This document shows, piece after piece, positions 1-12,925 of a DNA stretch of 64,000 nucleotides; within the stretch, counting starts at the first letter, position 1, and every line of letters starts with the position of its first letter. The notes below the pieces were generated by a model. It searched no databases. It was not told the DNA's origin and worked only from the letters and a program-made list of their open reading frames with translations. Where the stretch lies: positions 24,403,119-24,467,118 of the forward strand of contig CM019216.1 of assembly GCA_009741485.1 (NCBI GenBank). The letters run 5' to 3'. This stretch comes from Malurus cyaneus samueli (taxonomy: Eukaryota; Chordata; Aves; Passeriformes; Maluridae). The translations under genes and the position numbers were made by a program.

Positions 1-3000
1 TGCTGTGCCTAATTTCAAAGTCCAATGCTATCATTAGGAAAAGGGAGTTGTTTTCTCTTTTGTCTGTGTGCTCTGCTTCACATCAATTTCACCAAAAACC
101 TCTCACAACTCTTGTTATAAATTGGTCCGGTGTAGCCCTGACTGATATTCAGACCTCACAAAGTTGTTTTTCTTCAAAGTTTAAAACCTTTGTTTATGAC
201 AGATCAAATAGCCAGGGACACATTTGGACCAATTAAAATTCCACTAAAACGATTTCATTTCCATAAGGAATGAATTTTTACCCAAACAGTGCATTTTTCT
301 AGCAGTTAGTACAACCCTGCTCACTCCAGTATCGTACAAGGTGCAATCTGCTTTTACCCACTGACTGAAAAGAAAGAAGGGAAAGGAGGAGAGTAATTCC
401 AGGCCTTGTCTGGTGGTTGCTGCATAGGCAAAAGAACTTAATTTGAGAATTGTCCAGGTAGCTGGATTTTCATGGACCTCATAGCTGCATACAGCCTGCA
501 CTAAGTTATACCCTGCATTCCAACTTGCTCTTCAGTTTATTTTTTTCTTCAATTTATACTTTCATATTTAAAGGCAATTATCTGTGTATAATACCTGCTC
601 CTACAGGAAACATTTTTTTTATATCCTTTTCCTAATGCATCCCTTCTTTCAAATTCTACTTGTAAAGGCTGTTACTTGGTACAGCTGTTCATCAGTTTTT
701 GTTCAGGGAGACAAAAATAAAGGGGTTTTTGGCCACCTGTCTTTGATAAGCGATATGTTTAGGTGCATTTCTGTATTTCAACTCCAAGTTGGGATATTTC
801 CAGTCTTGAATACAGGGTGCAGGCTTTACCTGTTAATAGGAGAAAGATACCATTATGATAAAACCAATATCGTCAAGTAGTGATTTTGTACAACATTTTT
901 TAAATATATATTTTTACCGGATACTAAATATGCTGATAGGTAAAAGCAGAGTAAGAAATGGGCTGAACAAACAAGAGAATGTTCTTAAATCCCAGCACAG
1001 GGCACAGTGGTTTCTAGAACTCCACTTCTTGGGACACAAGCTGCTTTTGTAATGATAGAAAGCAGTGACTTTATCAGTGTTGTCCAAATGCTTCCTGTGA
1101 GCAAACATTCCTGGGAGAACAGAAAACATGCAGCCTGCAAGGCACTCTATAAAACCTTACACTGTCTACATAACAAGGAAGAATCTTTTTTTCTCTGATT
1201 CCCGAATGCTTCTGACTGGCTCTGATTTTTTGTTATTGCTATTATTGTGGTGGTGGTTGTTATTACTAATTGTTTAGGGTTTATTATTTGTTTATTCCAC
1301 ACAAAAATTATGTCTGAAAATCTGTCATATGTAAGAACTACATCTGTTATAAAGCCTCTGTTAAAATAAAATCCTGGAGTCTCTTTGGATGGCTATGCAG
1401 TGAGTTTTAGGGTTTACAGTCAGGCAAATACCTTAACTTCATTGGTTTTCTTCTTTCACCTAACTCTGCAGGTGTGATTAGACAGGATTACAGTGGGAAT
1501 TTCTCTGGAAATGGAATGCTGGAGTTGTGCCTACTTTCTCTGCAAAGTCAAAACAGCACCACAGATTACTATCCACCTCCATTCCCATACCAATGGATCC
1601 AGCAATATTTGCTCTTGTATTTGCTTTGAGAATGTCACAGTAGCACAGATGGTGTGTTAGGTGCTTGGCTTTGGTAAGTTGCACCTGCTTTTATGGTCTT
1701 AGAACATAATGTCTCTGGCCATTTCATTCCTTGTAATACATTTTCAACCAGTAGAAAAGTACTTGCTGTTTTCTTTGGGGTCCTTCTGTGGCAGCAAACT
1801 GCATCTCTAAAGGAATATAGGCCCACTTTTTTATTTACTGGTGCTAATGGGAGCATATGGCTTTTACTGTAAGTTGAAAAATGAGGCCACAGTCTGATGT
1901 GTGAAACAAAATTGCATTTTGTACTCAAATGCTTTTTCTCAGTGAACTCAAAGGAAGCCTGCAAAGACAAATGCTCTGGCTAGGAATGACAGTCTAACTT
2001 TTTAAATTAAAATAAAACGTGTTTGATAAAGGAGTTAAGGAAAATAAATGATAAAATGTGCTAAGTTCTGCAGCTAAATTAAAACTTTTTTTTTCTGGTG
2101 ACGCACTTGAATTTATTTCCCTAGACTACAAGGACTTTTTGACTGCCTTCTGCTATCAGTTAAGAAAAAGGAGCTTTTTTATTTTCACAGTGGCACTCCA
2201 AGCTTTCCCGGAACTCAGGAATGAGTGATCCACATGTTAAAGGACACAGCAGGATTCAATGGGGATTTGGAAAAGACTGGAGAGTAGGTAAGGTCATAGC
2301 TTAAAGAACAAGGATGAGTCTGTCTAGGTTTGAGAAGATTTAGAAGTTCCTATAACTAGAAGAAACTTTGTCAGCCCCTGGCTAACTCGTGAATGAGCCC
2401 TTTATCCAGGGGAAACCCTCAGATTAGGTACAACCACTGGAAGCAAATGTCTTGTGGAAATCCTGCTGAAATTTCCTCACCTTCAGGTAACTAATAAATA
2501 ATCAGCTTTTCCTTAGTGTGGTGTCTTTTTCCCAATGCAGACAACTTTACTATGTAAATCAAAAGACTTTTCTAATCACATCTCAGCCCTCCACAAAATT
2601 CTGAGAAACATTAATTATGGTCTATTAAAATGTGAAATGTAAATTAGAGTTCAAATACCAAACAAAGGATCGCATGCATGATTTTTAACACACTGTGCAC
2701 ATTTATATTTAGCAATATACCAACCAGTTAAATTTAGCTGATACTTTAAAGACTGAATCAATAACAAATATCCCTCTTTCAACATGGTTCCTTTGCCAAT
2801 GTTTTCTTAAATTGAGACTCTCAATCAAATCATATAGCCTTTTATCTTTCCATTTTTTTCTCCAGTTCTTCAAATTAATATATTCTTTCAAAAGTTTTTA
2901 TATTGCTTGAAAATTGTCCAGAACAAAACATACACAGTTGCCTGATTTCCATTTTGCATGAGCATTGCAGCATGTGTTCAGATTTGTACCCAGGTGTTTT

Positions 3001-4084
3001 CATCTGTCCAACACATTCAGCTGTGGGAGTTACAGCAGTGGTTAATAGGGAAATGGAATTCAAAATGCAAAGAAAGTGTCTTATGTCCAACTGGAAGCAA
3101 AGTTGGACATGAAGAACATAAAAATCTCTGTTCTTCCTTTTTCTGCCTGCCTCCAAAACACACAAAGTGACCAGCAGTTTATCTCCTTGCTGTTTCTCAG
3201 ACCAGCTGAGTATTCCTTCAAGATCAAATCTATGCTTTTTTATAGTTTAGTTAGCACCCTAATATTTTTCCATAGGAAGACATGTCTATTAATTGCTTCT
3301 CAGAAGCAACATCCACAAAATACACTGTGCAAGCAAGTCAAAATCTACAAAAAATTAAATATATATCAAGTTACAGACTCAAGTGTAAAGGCATCAGGGA
3401 AGAATATACAGGCTTCACCTCTTAAAGGCAAATTTTGTAAACCACTCATTTAAAAATGTGTTCTCTATGTGTGTGTGCTGAAAGTCATGTATACTTTTAT
3501 ACTGTTTATGTGTTTATGAAAGTGTTTATGAAAGATGAACCAATTAGCCTGTCCAGGGAAGTGCAAATTGGTATTTTTCCCCACAATGTGAACTGCAGAT
3601 GTATTTGTTTTCAAAATAGAAAATAATATTTTTTTTACTAGTCAAGAAACATAGAAGTGGCCATAAATGGCCATGCATGTCAGAAATAAATGTGTCTAAT
3701 ATGTTATTGGACATACATGTGACCAAAACATTCCTTGACAGGACAGGGTAAGAAAGTGAGATGAAAAAGCTCCCTGGGGAAGTAAGGACAGGGAAGTCAC
3801 TAAGCAGCCCTCCTCTGCCAACAGCCTGCCAAATCCACCAAATACAGGATGGGAGTGTGGAACTGTGTTTGTGAAGGGCCACCCAAAACCCCTCTGAGAG
3901 AGCCTTTCCCTCAAACTGATAATGCTAGGGATGAACTCCAGGACAACCATTCACCAGATTGAACCGCAGCTACAAAATTTAGAAAGAGATTATTGAAACT
4001 GTCTGAAAAGCAATGTGAAAGAAATGGAAATTTCTGGAAGGTTCTGGTAGAGGCCTTGGAGCTGGAGAATCCTGATGGCATTGC

Positions 4085-4335
4085 CATTACCCCCAAAGCA
4101 TCCCCATCCCTGGGCTGGGCTCAGCAGGTCCCTGTGGTGTGCAGGAGCACCAGAACCTGTCAGTGACCCACAGTGATGGGGACTGGGGACACTCCTGCTC
4201 AGCAGGGACATAAGGACACCTGGGTCACCTGTCCCTGGCACCACAGAGGGGACCTGCAGCCACACAGAGGGGAGGGAGGCCGCCTGTGCTGCCAGAGGGT
4301 GCAAGGAAGTGTTGGGGACATTACCTACAGAAGGG
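4085..4335. other. Local GC-rich patch in AT-rich DNA
   Basis: About 250 bases are visibly richer in G and C than the flanks (many CCTG, CAGG and GGGGAC words) but with few CpG, so not a CpG island. The minus-strand frame across it (4373-3990) shows no known domain. It could be an old, unrecognised repeat. Confidence 0.5.
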
Positions 4336-7300
4336 GGTTTGGAAATCTGTAGGGCTGGAATAATGCTTTTCAATCATCTGGGGCTGTGGTTTATCTGTGG
4401 TGTCACCAGTATTGATCCTGAATGTATACTTCCCTGATTGCCAATTAACTCTGTCATTAATAAATCAATGAACCACTTTAATCCTTATTTGATTTAAACC
4501 ACATGAAGTGAGTAGTTCTTCCCCATGACCCATATGATCTCCCTCCACACTAATTCCGTGGTCTGAGACCCACAGCAGAGGACACTGGGCCATGCTTATG
4601 TCCACAAATAAATAAAGGCTCTTAGCCTAAATAGTCCAGCAGTAGCAAGGTTGAAAATAGTGGAATATGGTGGATATTATGCTCTTGAAAACAGAACTTA
4701 TTATAGCACCATTGCTAGGGAAAACACTTCGAGAAAATTATAGAGTATGTTTTGCAAACAGCAGGACTCCGCATGTTTAGTAGTTACCATTTTTTCAATT
4801 TACTGAAATACCACAATTTCCACCTTCTATTCACTGTTGATTTATAAAGAAGGTAAAATGTCTCTGACTATTTTGGGTTCTGCAAGGACAGAATGTGTTT
4901 CACTTACTAGTTTTGAATGTCAGAGCTTTGCCTCTGAGTGTGATTTCAAACTGGCAGGTTTGGTTATCCAATGCTACACGGATATACAATGGTAACCACC
5001 ATGTAGATCAGACAGGTTCAGCTCTAGAGAGGATATTTACAGCAAAATCTTCAGCTTTCCTTGGGAAAAAGAGAGTCCTGCAACAGGGCATAGAATCAGC
5101 CCAAGAGACATCAGTTAGAAGAAAAATCTGAACCATTCCTCACTCAAATCAAATATTTATGAAAAATTGTCTGAATATTTATCAGGCAGAAGAATCAAAA
5201 ATCAAGAAAGATAATTTTAGAAAATTAAATAGTACAAAGGATCAAAATTCACATGAAAAAATTTTGCCCTGTATCATCTCTAATTTAATAAATTTTCATG
5301 TGAGCTAAGTTTCCCTGCACTTTCAGAACACAGAAAAAAAATACCAGATATTTCATAATATAATTTCATAAATTTAGTCTTTAATAAATGAAAAGTAAAC
5401 ATTGAAACTTGAGGTTTTTTAAGTGGTAACATCCAACATTTCCACTAAATAATTAATAAGAATATTTGCTTTAATTTTGGCCACAGTCTGGTTTTGACAG
5501 TCATTCATAGGGAAAAATAATGTATTCATAATTATTTTTTCTTACCAGTTTATTTCTGCTGTACTTCAAACTCAGATAAAAGACGTATTCATTGCCTCAT
5601 GTGCTGAAAAATCTCAGTTATAAATGTCATTTTACCTTACAATCGAAAATATTATAATTAATTAATTAATCTTAGAGCAAGATAGAAAGGTTTGGTATTG
5701 TTCTTACATTCAGATGTGAAAAGAGTTGGGTGTTTAATTACACTTTGGCTTGTAAATCCAGACAACTGGAAAACACAAACTGTACAAAATTCTCTAGTAA
5801 AGGGGCCTCTGAATGCAATTGTAATACTTCTGGCTAATGGCTGAGGTAAATAACAAGTTTAGTTGGATTTTGACACCTGTTTTCTACATAGTGCCTCTTG
5901 CAGAGTGAGAATTGTAGAATTCCTGACATATTCATGAGAGATATTTATGGTTTCACTCATCCATCTGAGGTTTATATTCTGATTGAAGTAGGGGGAAAAA
6001 AGGCAAAAAGATAAAATTACATTTCAAGACCAAATTTATTTTTATGCTTTATATGCATGACAACTGTTGATGAATCTGGATGTAGCTGCCACTGATAGAA
6101 AGGTGAATAAACAGCCATTGAAACCACAGGCAGTGTTCTCTGTGGCATATGGGCAGACTCTGGTAAATTCAGTACCAAAATGCTACAAAGTCATTCAGCA
6201 CCTTCGTAGCGGAGAAAGGTGAAGTGTCAAAATAAAAATGAAGTACCATGTCTGAAAAATTGGTCCTTTTAAGGTCAGTTTGCTGTTCTGTAGAAAGTTT
6301 AAACCAGTTTAAGCCAATTTAATCTCACCTCACTCTTGTCCACGGATTCCCAGTCTTTTTCTTGTGTCAGTACAAACCCTTATGTGATCAGGCACATGGC
6401 TCCATCCCACCAGCTCTATTGAAAGAAATATTTTTCTGCATTAGTTTTTATCAGAATTAACTACTTGAGCTGGCTGACTGGACAGCTTATGTGAGTCAGG
6501 CTGGCAGAAGGGCACAGCAGAAACACACATGCAGAGCAGGCTGAGAAAAGCCCACTCTGGAATCCTGGCCAACTAGACCAACTGGAACCAAGTCTGCTTT
6601 TCAAATTGGCTCTGCTCTGAACTCTGTACACTGTTAGATCATCCATGTCACACAGCTCCTGTGATATTGTGATAAATAATATGAACAAGTAGAAAAAATG
6701 CATTTTCCCCTGTCATGCTCTGCATAAGAACTGAACAGTATGCACAATATAAAAACAGATTTGGGAAGATAAAGGTTTTCTTTGTGTTGTAAAAACAGTT
6801 GCTTTTGAAAAGAGTTGTTGAGGACTGTGCAAACACAGCTGAGATTAAGACAGACCCTGTTAAGAAAGGATCTTTGCAACAGTCTGAAATTTGGTATTTC
6901 TATTTTTTTTAGTGGCACTGACATATGTATCTGCTTCTTAAGGAGCACGGGTTGGAAAGAGCTCACCTTAATTGTCTCATTTGGTTCCTTGCCATTCCAG
7001 ACACCAATACTTGCTTTCAGAATTTATTTATCAAGATCAAAATTTTCAAGAAATTTGTTAAGTTTCTTAACCCCAATACTTCCATGAGGAGAGTTTTAGC
7101 TCAGCTTTCAGTGATAACTTACAGTAGACAAAATACCTTCTCACAGTTCTCAAGAATAATTTTTAAACCGCAGATAAAGAAACCTCATTTCCTCTTACAA
7201 ATCACAGTAAGGTCTCTCATTCTGACATTCTTATTCTTCCCTACAAGTTCTGTAGCTAAAAATGTTTTTTCTGTATTTCTGTTCTTTGAGCAAGCTGATT

Positions 7301-8783
7301 TCTCTCACAATTTCTTTTAACTCTTCCAGAATCTCAACTTCAGTGTTTTTTTTTAAAAAGAAAATCAAACTGGAATTTATGAAATATGAAATGTTCATAA
7401 CACATACTGACAGTCCCATCAAATTAGAATATGACATCAGGATATCACCAGGATACTCAACAAAGATTTTTGAAATGATAGTTTTAGAAGCAAACTTAGA
7501 GGATTTTCAAAGAAATATTTTCTTCATTTTCTCAGATACAAATGTGTACATCAATATCAGAAAAATAAAGAATTGTGCAAGTGCTTTTTCTTGAAGCCAG
7601 CAGGAGGCATGGTTTAATCAAAATTGATTATCATTTTGATTATCCTTTTACTGCTTGTATTTCTGTATCAACAGAAATAGTAGTATAAAATCCTAAATAA
7701 TTGGATCTATTTTGCAATTTAATCAATCATAGAATCAATTATTTAAATCAAATGTATCTATTTCTTCTCCAAAACATTTAAACTGCTAGGAAGACCTGCA
7801 GAGAAATGGTTACCAAAAAAATTAAAAGGAAAATAAGGAAATTCATATATGCTATACATCACTATATGAATGCAAAATGTTTCAAGTTGTTTGTACAGCT
7901 CATGTTGACCTATACAAAAGTCAACAAAATCCACTCCTCCCTAGAATTATCTATGTAGCAAAGAAAAGAAACATACAATTAAAAAAACTACCAAAAATAT
8001 TGCTATTAACCTCATTTTAATGTAACAGAAATAATTTTTAAATCAAATTTTACTTTAATTTGTAATAGTGGAATTACATCCTGCTATATTGTTGTGCAGT
8101 GCTCTTTGTTGATCTGTAAAGTTTGTACCTGGAAACTGGTGTTCCATAATTTCTCAGGAATAGAAAGTATAAAATATACATATTGAAAGAATAATAGTCT
8201 TAGTCAGAAGAAAAAGTGGAAATTAATCTTCCTGAATCCTACATCTCTCTTCTATTTGCAATCAAGCCAGCCACTAAAGTGAGTTCTTCTAAGGCTTTTG
8301 GTTCATAATTTATAGCATTGGCTGTTGTTGGCTCACGGGGAATGTGAAAAGAAAAAATACTTCCGTGGCATTTCACAAGAATCAGTTGAGTGCACTTTCC
8401 TCTCATGCACAGCTCACAGAGGGATTTCCAGTGAGTTCCACAACCCTGAGCTGCTTTGTTCTCCCATTTTTGGGAGCAGAGCACTGCACCTTTGGAAGAC
8501 ATCATTTCCAAAATATTTTCTCTTTGCCTTAATAAATATGGACAGTTAATTTACTGTTCATTTTATGACAATGATGTTTAAACACTTGAAAAAAGATAAA
8601 TTTTAGTGCAGATTGTCCTCAGCCTACCCTCTGCATCATCTGCCTTCCTCATCCTTGCTTCACCCAGGCACAACAGAATGCCAAGCTCTAAAACTTCACT
8701 TGTTTGAATCAAAAAATTGAAATTAATCTTGACAGAACTAATAAAACAAGCTATATCTATGCGATGTACATTTCAGCCACCTT

Positions 8784-8816
8784 TAAAAAAAAATAAAAAA
8801 AAAATAAAAAAAAAAG
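8784..8816. repeat. A-rich simple tract
   Basis: A runs interrupted by single T residues. Similar tracts lie at 13142-13174 and 61143-61168. They are low complexity only. Confidence 0.85.
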
Positions 8817-11800
8817 GACCTTCAAAAGCTGTAATGCATCTTTCATTCCTGTGAGAGAACCATTACACTCACTTCATGGGTGAAATATTGCGTTTTTGTA
8901 GTGATTCATTAAGACATACTCAGGCATTCTGGAGTGACAGGGGTAACTGGGCTATTTTCTTCCAAAGCAAATAAGAAAAAACAGAGCTGAAACACAGTGA
9001 GCAGAAGCTGTGGCAATTTTAACAGGGAATTCAAAACCTTATGCTACAGTGGTGTTACGAGCACCATGATTTTAACAAGAGAAGTGCTAACAGCAGCTTG
9101 CACATTGCATGGTTACCCCAATACCTCTGCCAGGTTTTAAAGAAAACAAAAGTTGAATTCCACGTTACATTTTAGGAGTTTTCTTCATGTTCCAGACATT
9201 TAAAAACAAACATAGATCATAAAATTTGTGTTTGTAAGTGTATGAAGTATTAAGAAAAATCGAAAGAAAGCACAGTGGAAGACAAAAATACCTACTTCTT
9301 TTACATTTTTCTACACAATAACTTTTCCACTTTCTGAAAAATCTCAGATGCATTTATTTTTCATTAACTACCACAGAAAAGATATACATAAGCAAACCAA
9401 AGCACTATTTAATGAAGATTGATCAGTTTTATGATGCTGCAAATGGTTATAAATATTAAGAATAAGTTTCTGGGCAAGGACTAATGAATAAAAGTGCCCT
9501 GGAGTGCCTTTTCTAACTGAAAATTTGAGTTTTTGGAAAACAGAGTGATTTTGAGCCTTATTGTCTTGTTAATGTCTTGTCTGACATTTCTCCAGCAACA
9601 TGAAGTAGAGGATAATTTACCAGGACATGTATAATCTAAAAAGAAACACACTTTTTATTTGAATTGCCATTATTGATCCAAATATCAGGTCTCCAGTCTG
9701 AATACATTTGGCTTCATGAGGAAAGCTATGGCATCTTACGTGTGTACTGGATAATTCAGTAATGGACAAGTGCTAAATAGAGATTGCTGGATCTGAAATA
9801 ATACTGACTGTTTTGACATATTGGTTTCAGCAACTCAGTGCAACAGCATTATTCTCGTCACATAGATAAGACATAAAATATACAGGTAGATAAATCTGGC
9901 AGGATTAATCTGTCCAAATGAACTTGACTACGGTGTGAATGTCTGAATTAGAGCAAGACCTTGTGGGACCTCTTTATAGTGAATGGAGAGAAAACAGGTA
10001 CACCAGAATACAATTTACCTAATGCTAGACCTAAAGTCAGCACATTCAGAACAGATCAGATGCATGAAAATCAAGGGAACCAGGACAGCAATGTTAGAGA
10101 TGCACACACGCTTTGTACATCTAATGTAAAATGAAATTATTGATGCCCACTTCACACAGGAAGGACCAAGCCTGACATAGTCCAGCCACATGCCTCAAAT
10201 TCAGTGAAGCTAGTGCCCAAGAGAATTAGATCAATGGAGAAATTACTCAAAATGGTTCAGTTTGAATCCTGGGAGTTATTGATTCTCACATTGGTTTTTT
10301 GAGAGAATTCAAAATTAATTAAAATCTAAAAGTAGTACTAAACAAGAAAAGAAACATACAGATGAAAAAATATTACTCAGCTTGAGGAAACAGCTTGGCA
10401 AAATAAAATACGTTGTGTGTCAAATTAATACTCTTCCCATTGTTGCTTTCTTATACAAGTACACAAGAATGTCCTCTGACTTACACAGTTCACTAAATTG
10501 GAATTATACTGATCCCCGAATCAGAAAATTGGGAAAATATTGAAGAATGTCTGAAGGCATAAGGGAATGTTTATGAAAGAAAATAGAAGACATTAAAATT
10601 TCCAGTGTGTCTATATAATGGTAAGCCTGACAGGATGTAGGAACCCTTTTCTCATTTAGAACTGATGAGCAAAGTCTTTTACGTCTGCCTAGATATGGAG
10701 AAATTGGGATCAGCAGAGTTTGTTTGTTCAGCAGTCTCACTGAGCATAGATAGCATCAGGTTCTGAGCTAAATCTGCGAAAAAGATGGATCAAAATGATA
10801 TAAAGAAATACCAAACTCATTCACTGAAAATAGCATCTCCACCTCACCCACCGAGCTGGGGAATGACTGTCTCTGATCCTGGCAGCAGCAATTCAGTCTG
10901 CAGTTAGTACATCCATGAAATACTGAGAACCAAAACACAGATAAGCACACATTGGCTCCTAGAAGGGATGTTAAATTAAATTTACATGAGAAACTACTGC
11001 TCATCTCACCTGAGAATTATATGTGTTAGCAGAAGATCTGATGTGTATTTCCTTAGGCAGAAACCCTGCATCACTGTTCTACCGGCCCACATAAAGGTTT
11101 CTGACTTAAATACTTAACACTGTGTAAAATACTATGCTTTTTGGTTCAAACAAATTCTGTGATGTATCAGAAGTTAATGTGTGTGTGTGTTTGTACACAT
11201 AGTTCTTTCAAGAGAAGGATTTTGTTAAAAAAGCTATAAAGAGAATTTATGCTGGCAGGCCCTCAGAAGAAATAGGGGAAAACAATTTATACAATACTAA
11301 CATTAATTCCATTCCTGGGCTGGGGTTTGTGGGTGTACTTTAGTGAATAAAGACATTGATAAAGTGGTTCATAAAGTCTCTGGATTGAAAGCATAATGTG
11401 ATAGCATGAGGAACAGAAACATTTGAGATCCAACTTTTCTGACACACTCATTAGTGTGATTCTTGCAAAAATTTCAATAGGAGAAACAATGACCTGAGAC
11501 TGCAAACTTTAGGGGCCATTTGCCATTATCTTGCTCTATGCCCCATTTAACCACATGCAAGGAGTGAGACTGTACTTGAAAACACCTGGAAAACATCCAT
11601 GTTCTCATGGAACAACACAGTTGAGCTCTCTCCTTTTATCAGCAAGAGACCACACTTTTACTTCATAGCAGTCACATGTAGTTTTTGTTTTATGATCACC
11701 AAAAAGAGTGTACAATGCTCAGAACCTACCATGGGAAACATGAAATGTTCATTTTCCTTCTTCACGGAAGAGAGTGCAAAGAGATGGAAATCCATCCTAA

Positions 11801-12731
11801 TTTAGAATCTGCTTTTGTCATCCTCAACACTTTGCACTCCATGTGCTGTAACTCTTGCTTTAAAGCTTGTCAAGTTTGTTTACAGAAGCATCATCCCTAG
11901 AGCAAGCAAGATAACCAAAGTAACCAGTTCAAAAGACAAGGAGGAAGAAAACCTCAAAAACAGAATGATGAAGTTCTGTAGAGGGAACTTGGATTTCTTA
12001 ATCACTCAATATTTTTTCTCAGGGGAAAGTTTCTCGTCTATATCTTTTCTTCTTCCTCTCTTACCCACAGATAAGGGATTTAGCCCCCTTGCCTTTACAT
12101 GCCTACCCCTTCCATCCTTCCCCACTCAGGCATTGGAATGCAGTTCTTCTGTAAAACAAGCAATAAACTCAAAGGAGGGAGAAAAAAACAACAAATATAG
12201 TTAAACAGGAATATTATGTTTTTTCCAAGCATTGTATAGATAATTTTCCCTCAAATGCCTCCTTTTTGTTCTGTCTCTTATGGCCTTGTTGAAAGCTTTA
12301 TAATTTGGAGCCAAAGAGGAGGCCAGCTGATGTAGGCAGGGCCTCACCTCCATCTGCCTCCTGCAGCCTCAGCCTTCTCTCAGAGAGATGGATTCCTTAA
12401 TTGCAATTATATTGTGCCAGCATTTTCCATTGCAAGTGTAGTAGCGACTTTTGGGAAAGCACTTTTTGAATATGAGAGACAAGCACAATTTCAGAATAGA
12501 ACAGTCTGAAGCATTCTATTTAATTCAATAAAATGTAATGGCAAACGGTATTTCTAAAAAATCCAACTTCTTAAGAAGGTATAAAAAAAATCAATGAAAA
12601 TCTGTTTCCCTAGCTCCGGTTGCATCATTAGAGAAGAAACACTTTTTGAATTTTTAAAATCTGATTGGGCTTTACTTGTTTGAACCCAATTCAGTCTTAC
12701 ACCATTCTTCCCTGGAAGAAAAGAAAACTGA

Positions 12732-12925
12732 CAAGGGAAAAAAAAAACCAACACAAACCAAACCAGCCAACCAAACAAAAAAAAACCCAAAATAAACAAA
12801 CAACAACAATTAAAAAAAACAACAAAACCCCCAAAAAGAAAACCAAAAAAACAAGTAAACAAACAAATGGACAAACAAAAGAAAAAAAAAAAAAGCAAAA
12901 ACACCAAAAGCCAAAACTCCCAAAA
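12732..12925. repeat. A/C-rich low-complexity tract
   Basis: About 190 bases almost free of G and T, made of CAAA, AACC and CAACAA units with A runs. Open frames on either strand here (for example 12665-12961 and 12907-12554) are products of this composition and are not genes. Confidence 0.9.

Noticed and set aside
7725..7760. CATAGAATCA motif resembling a reversed CR1 terminus
   Set aside because: The following bases do not continue with the CR1 3' UTR.
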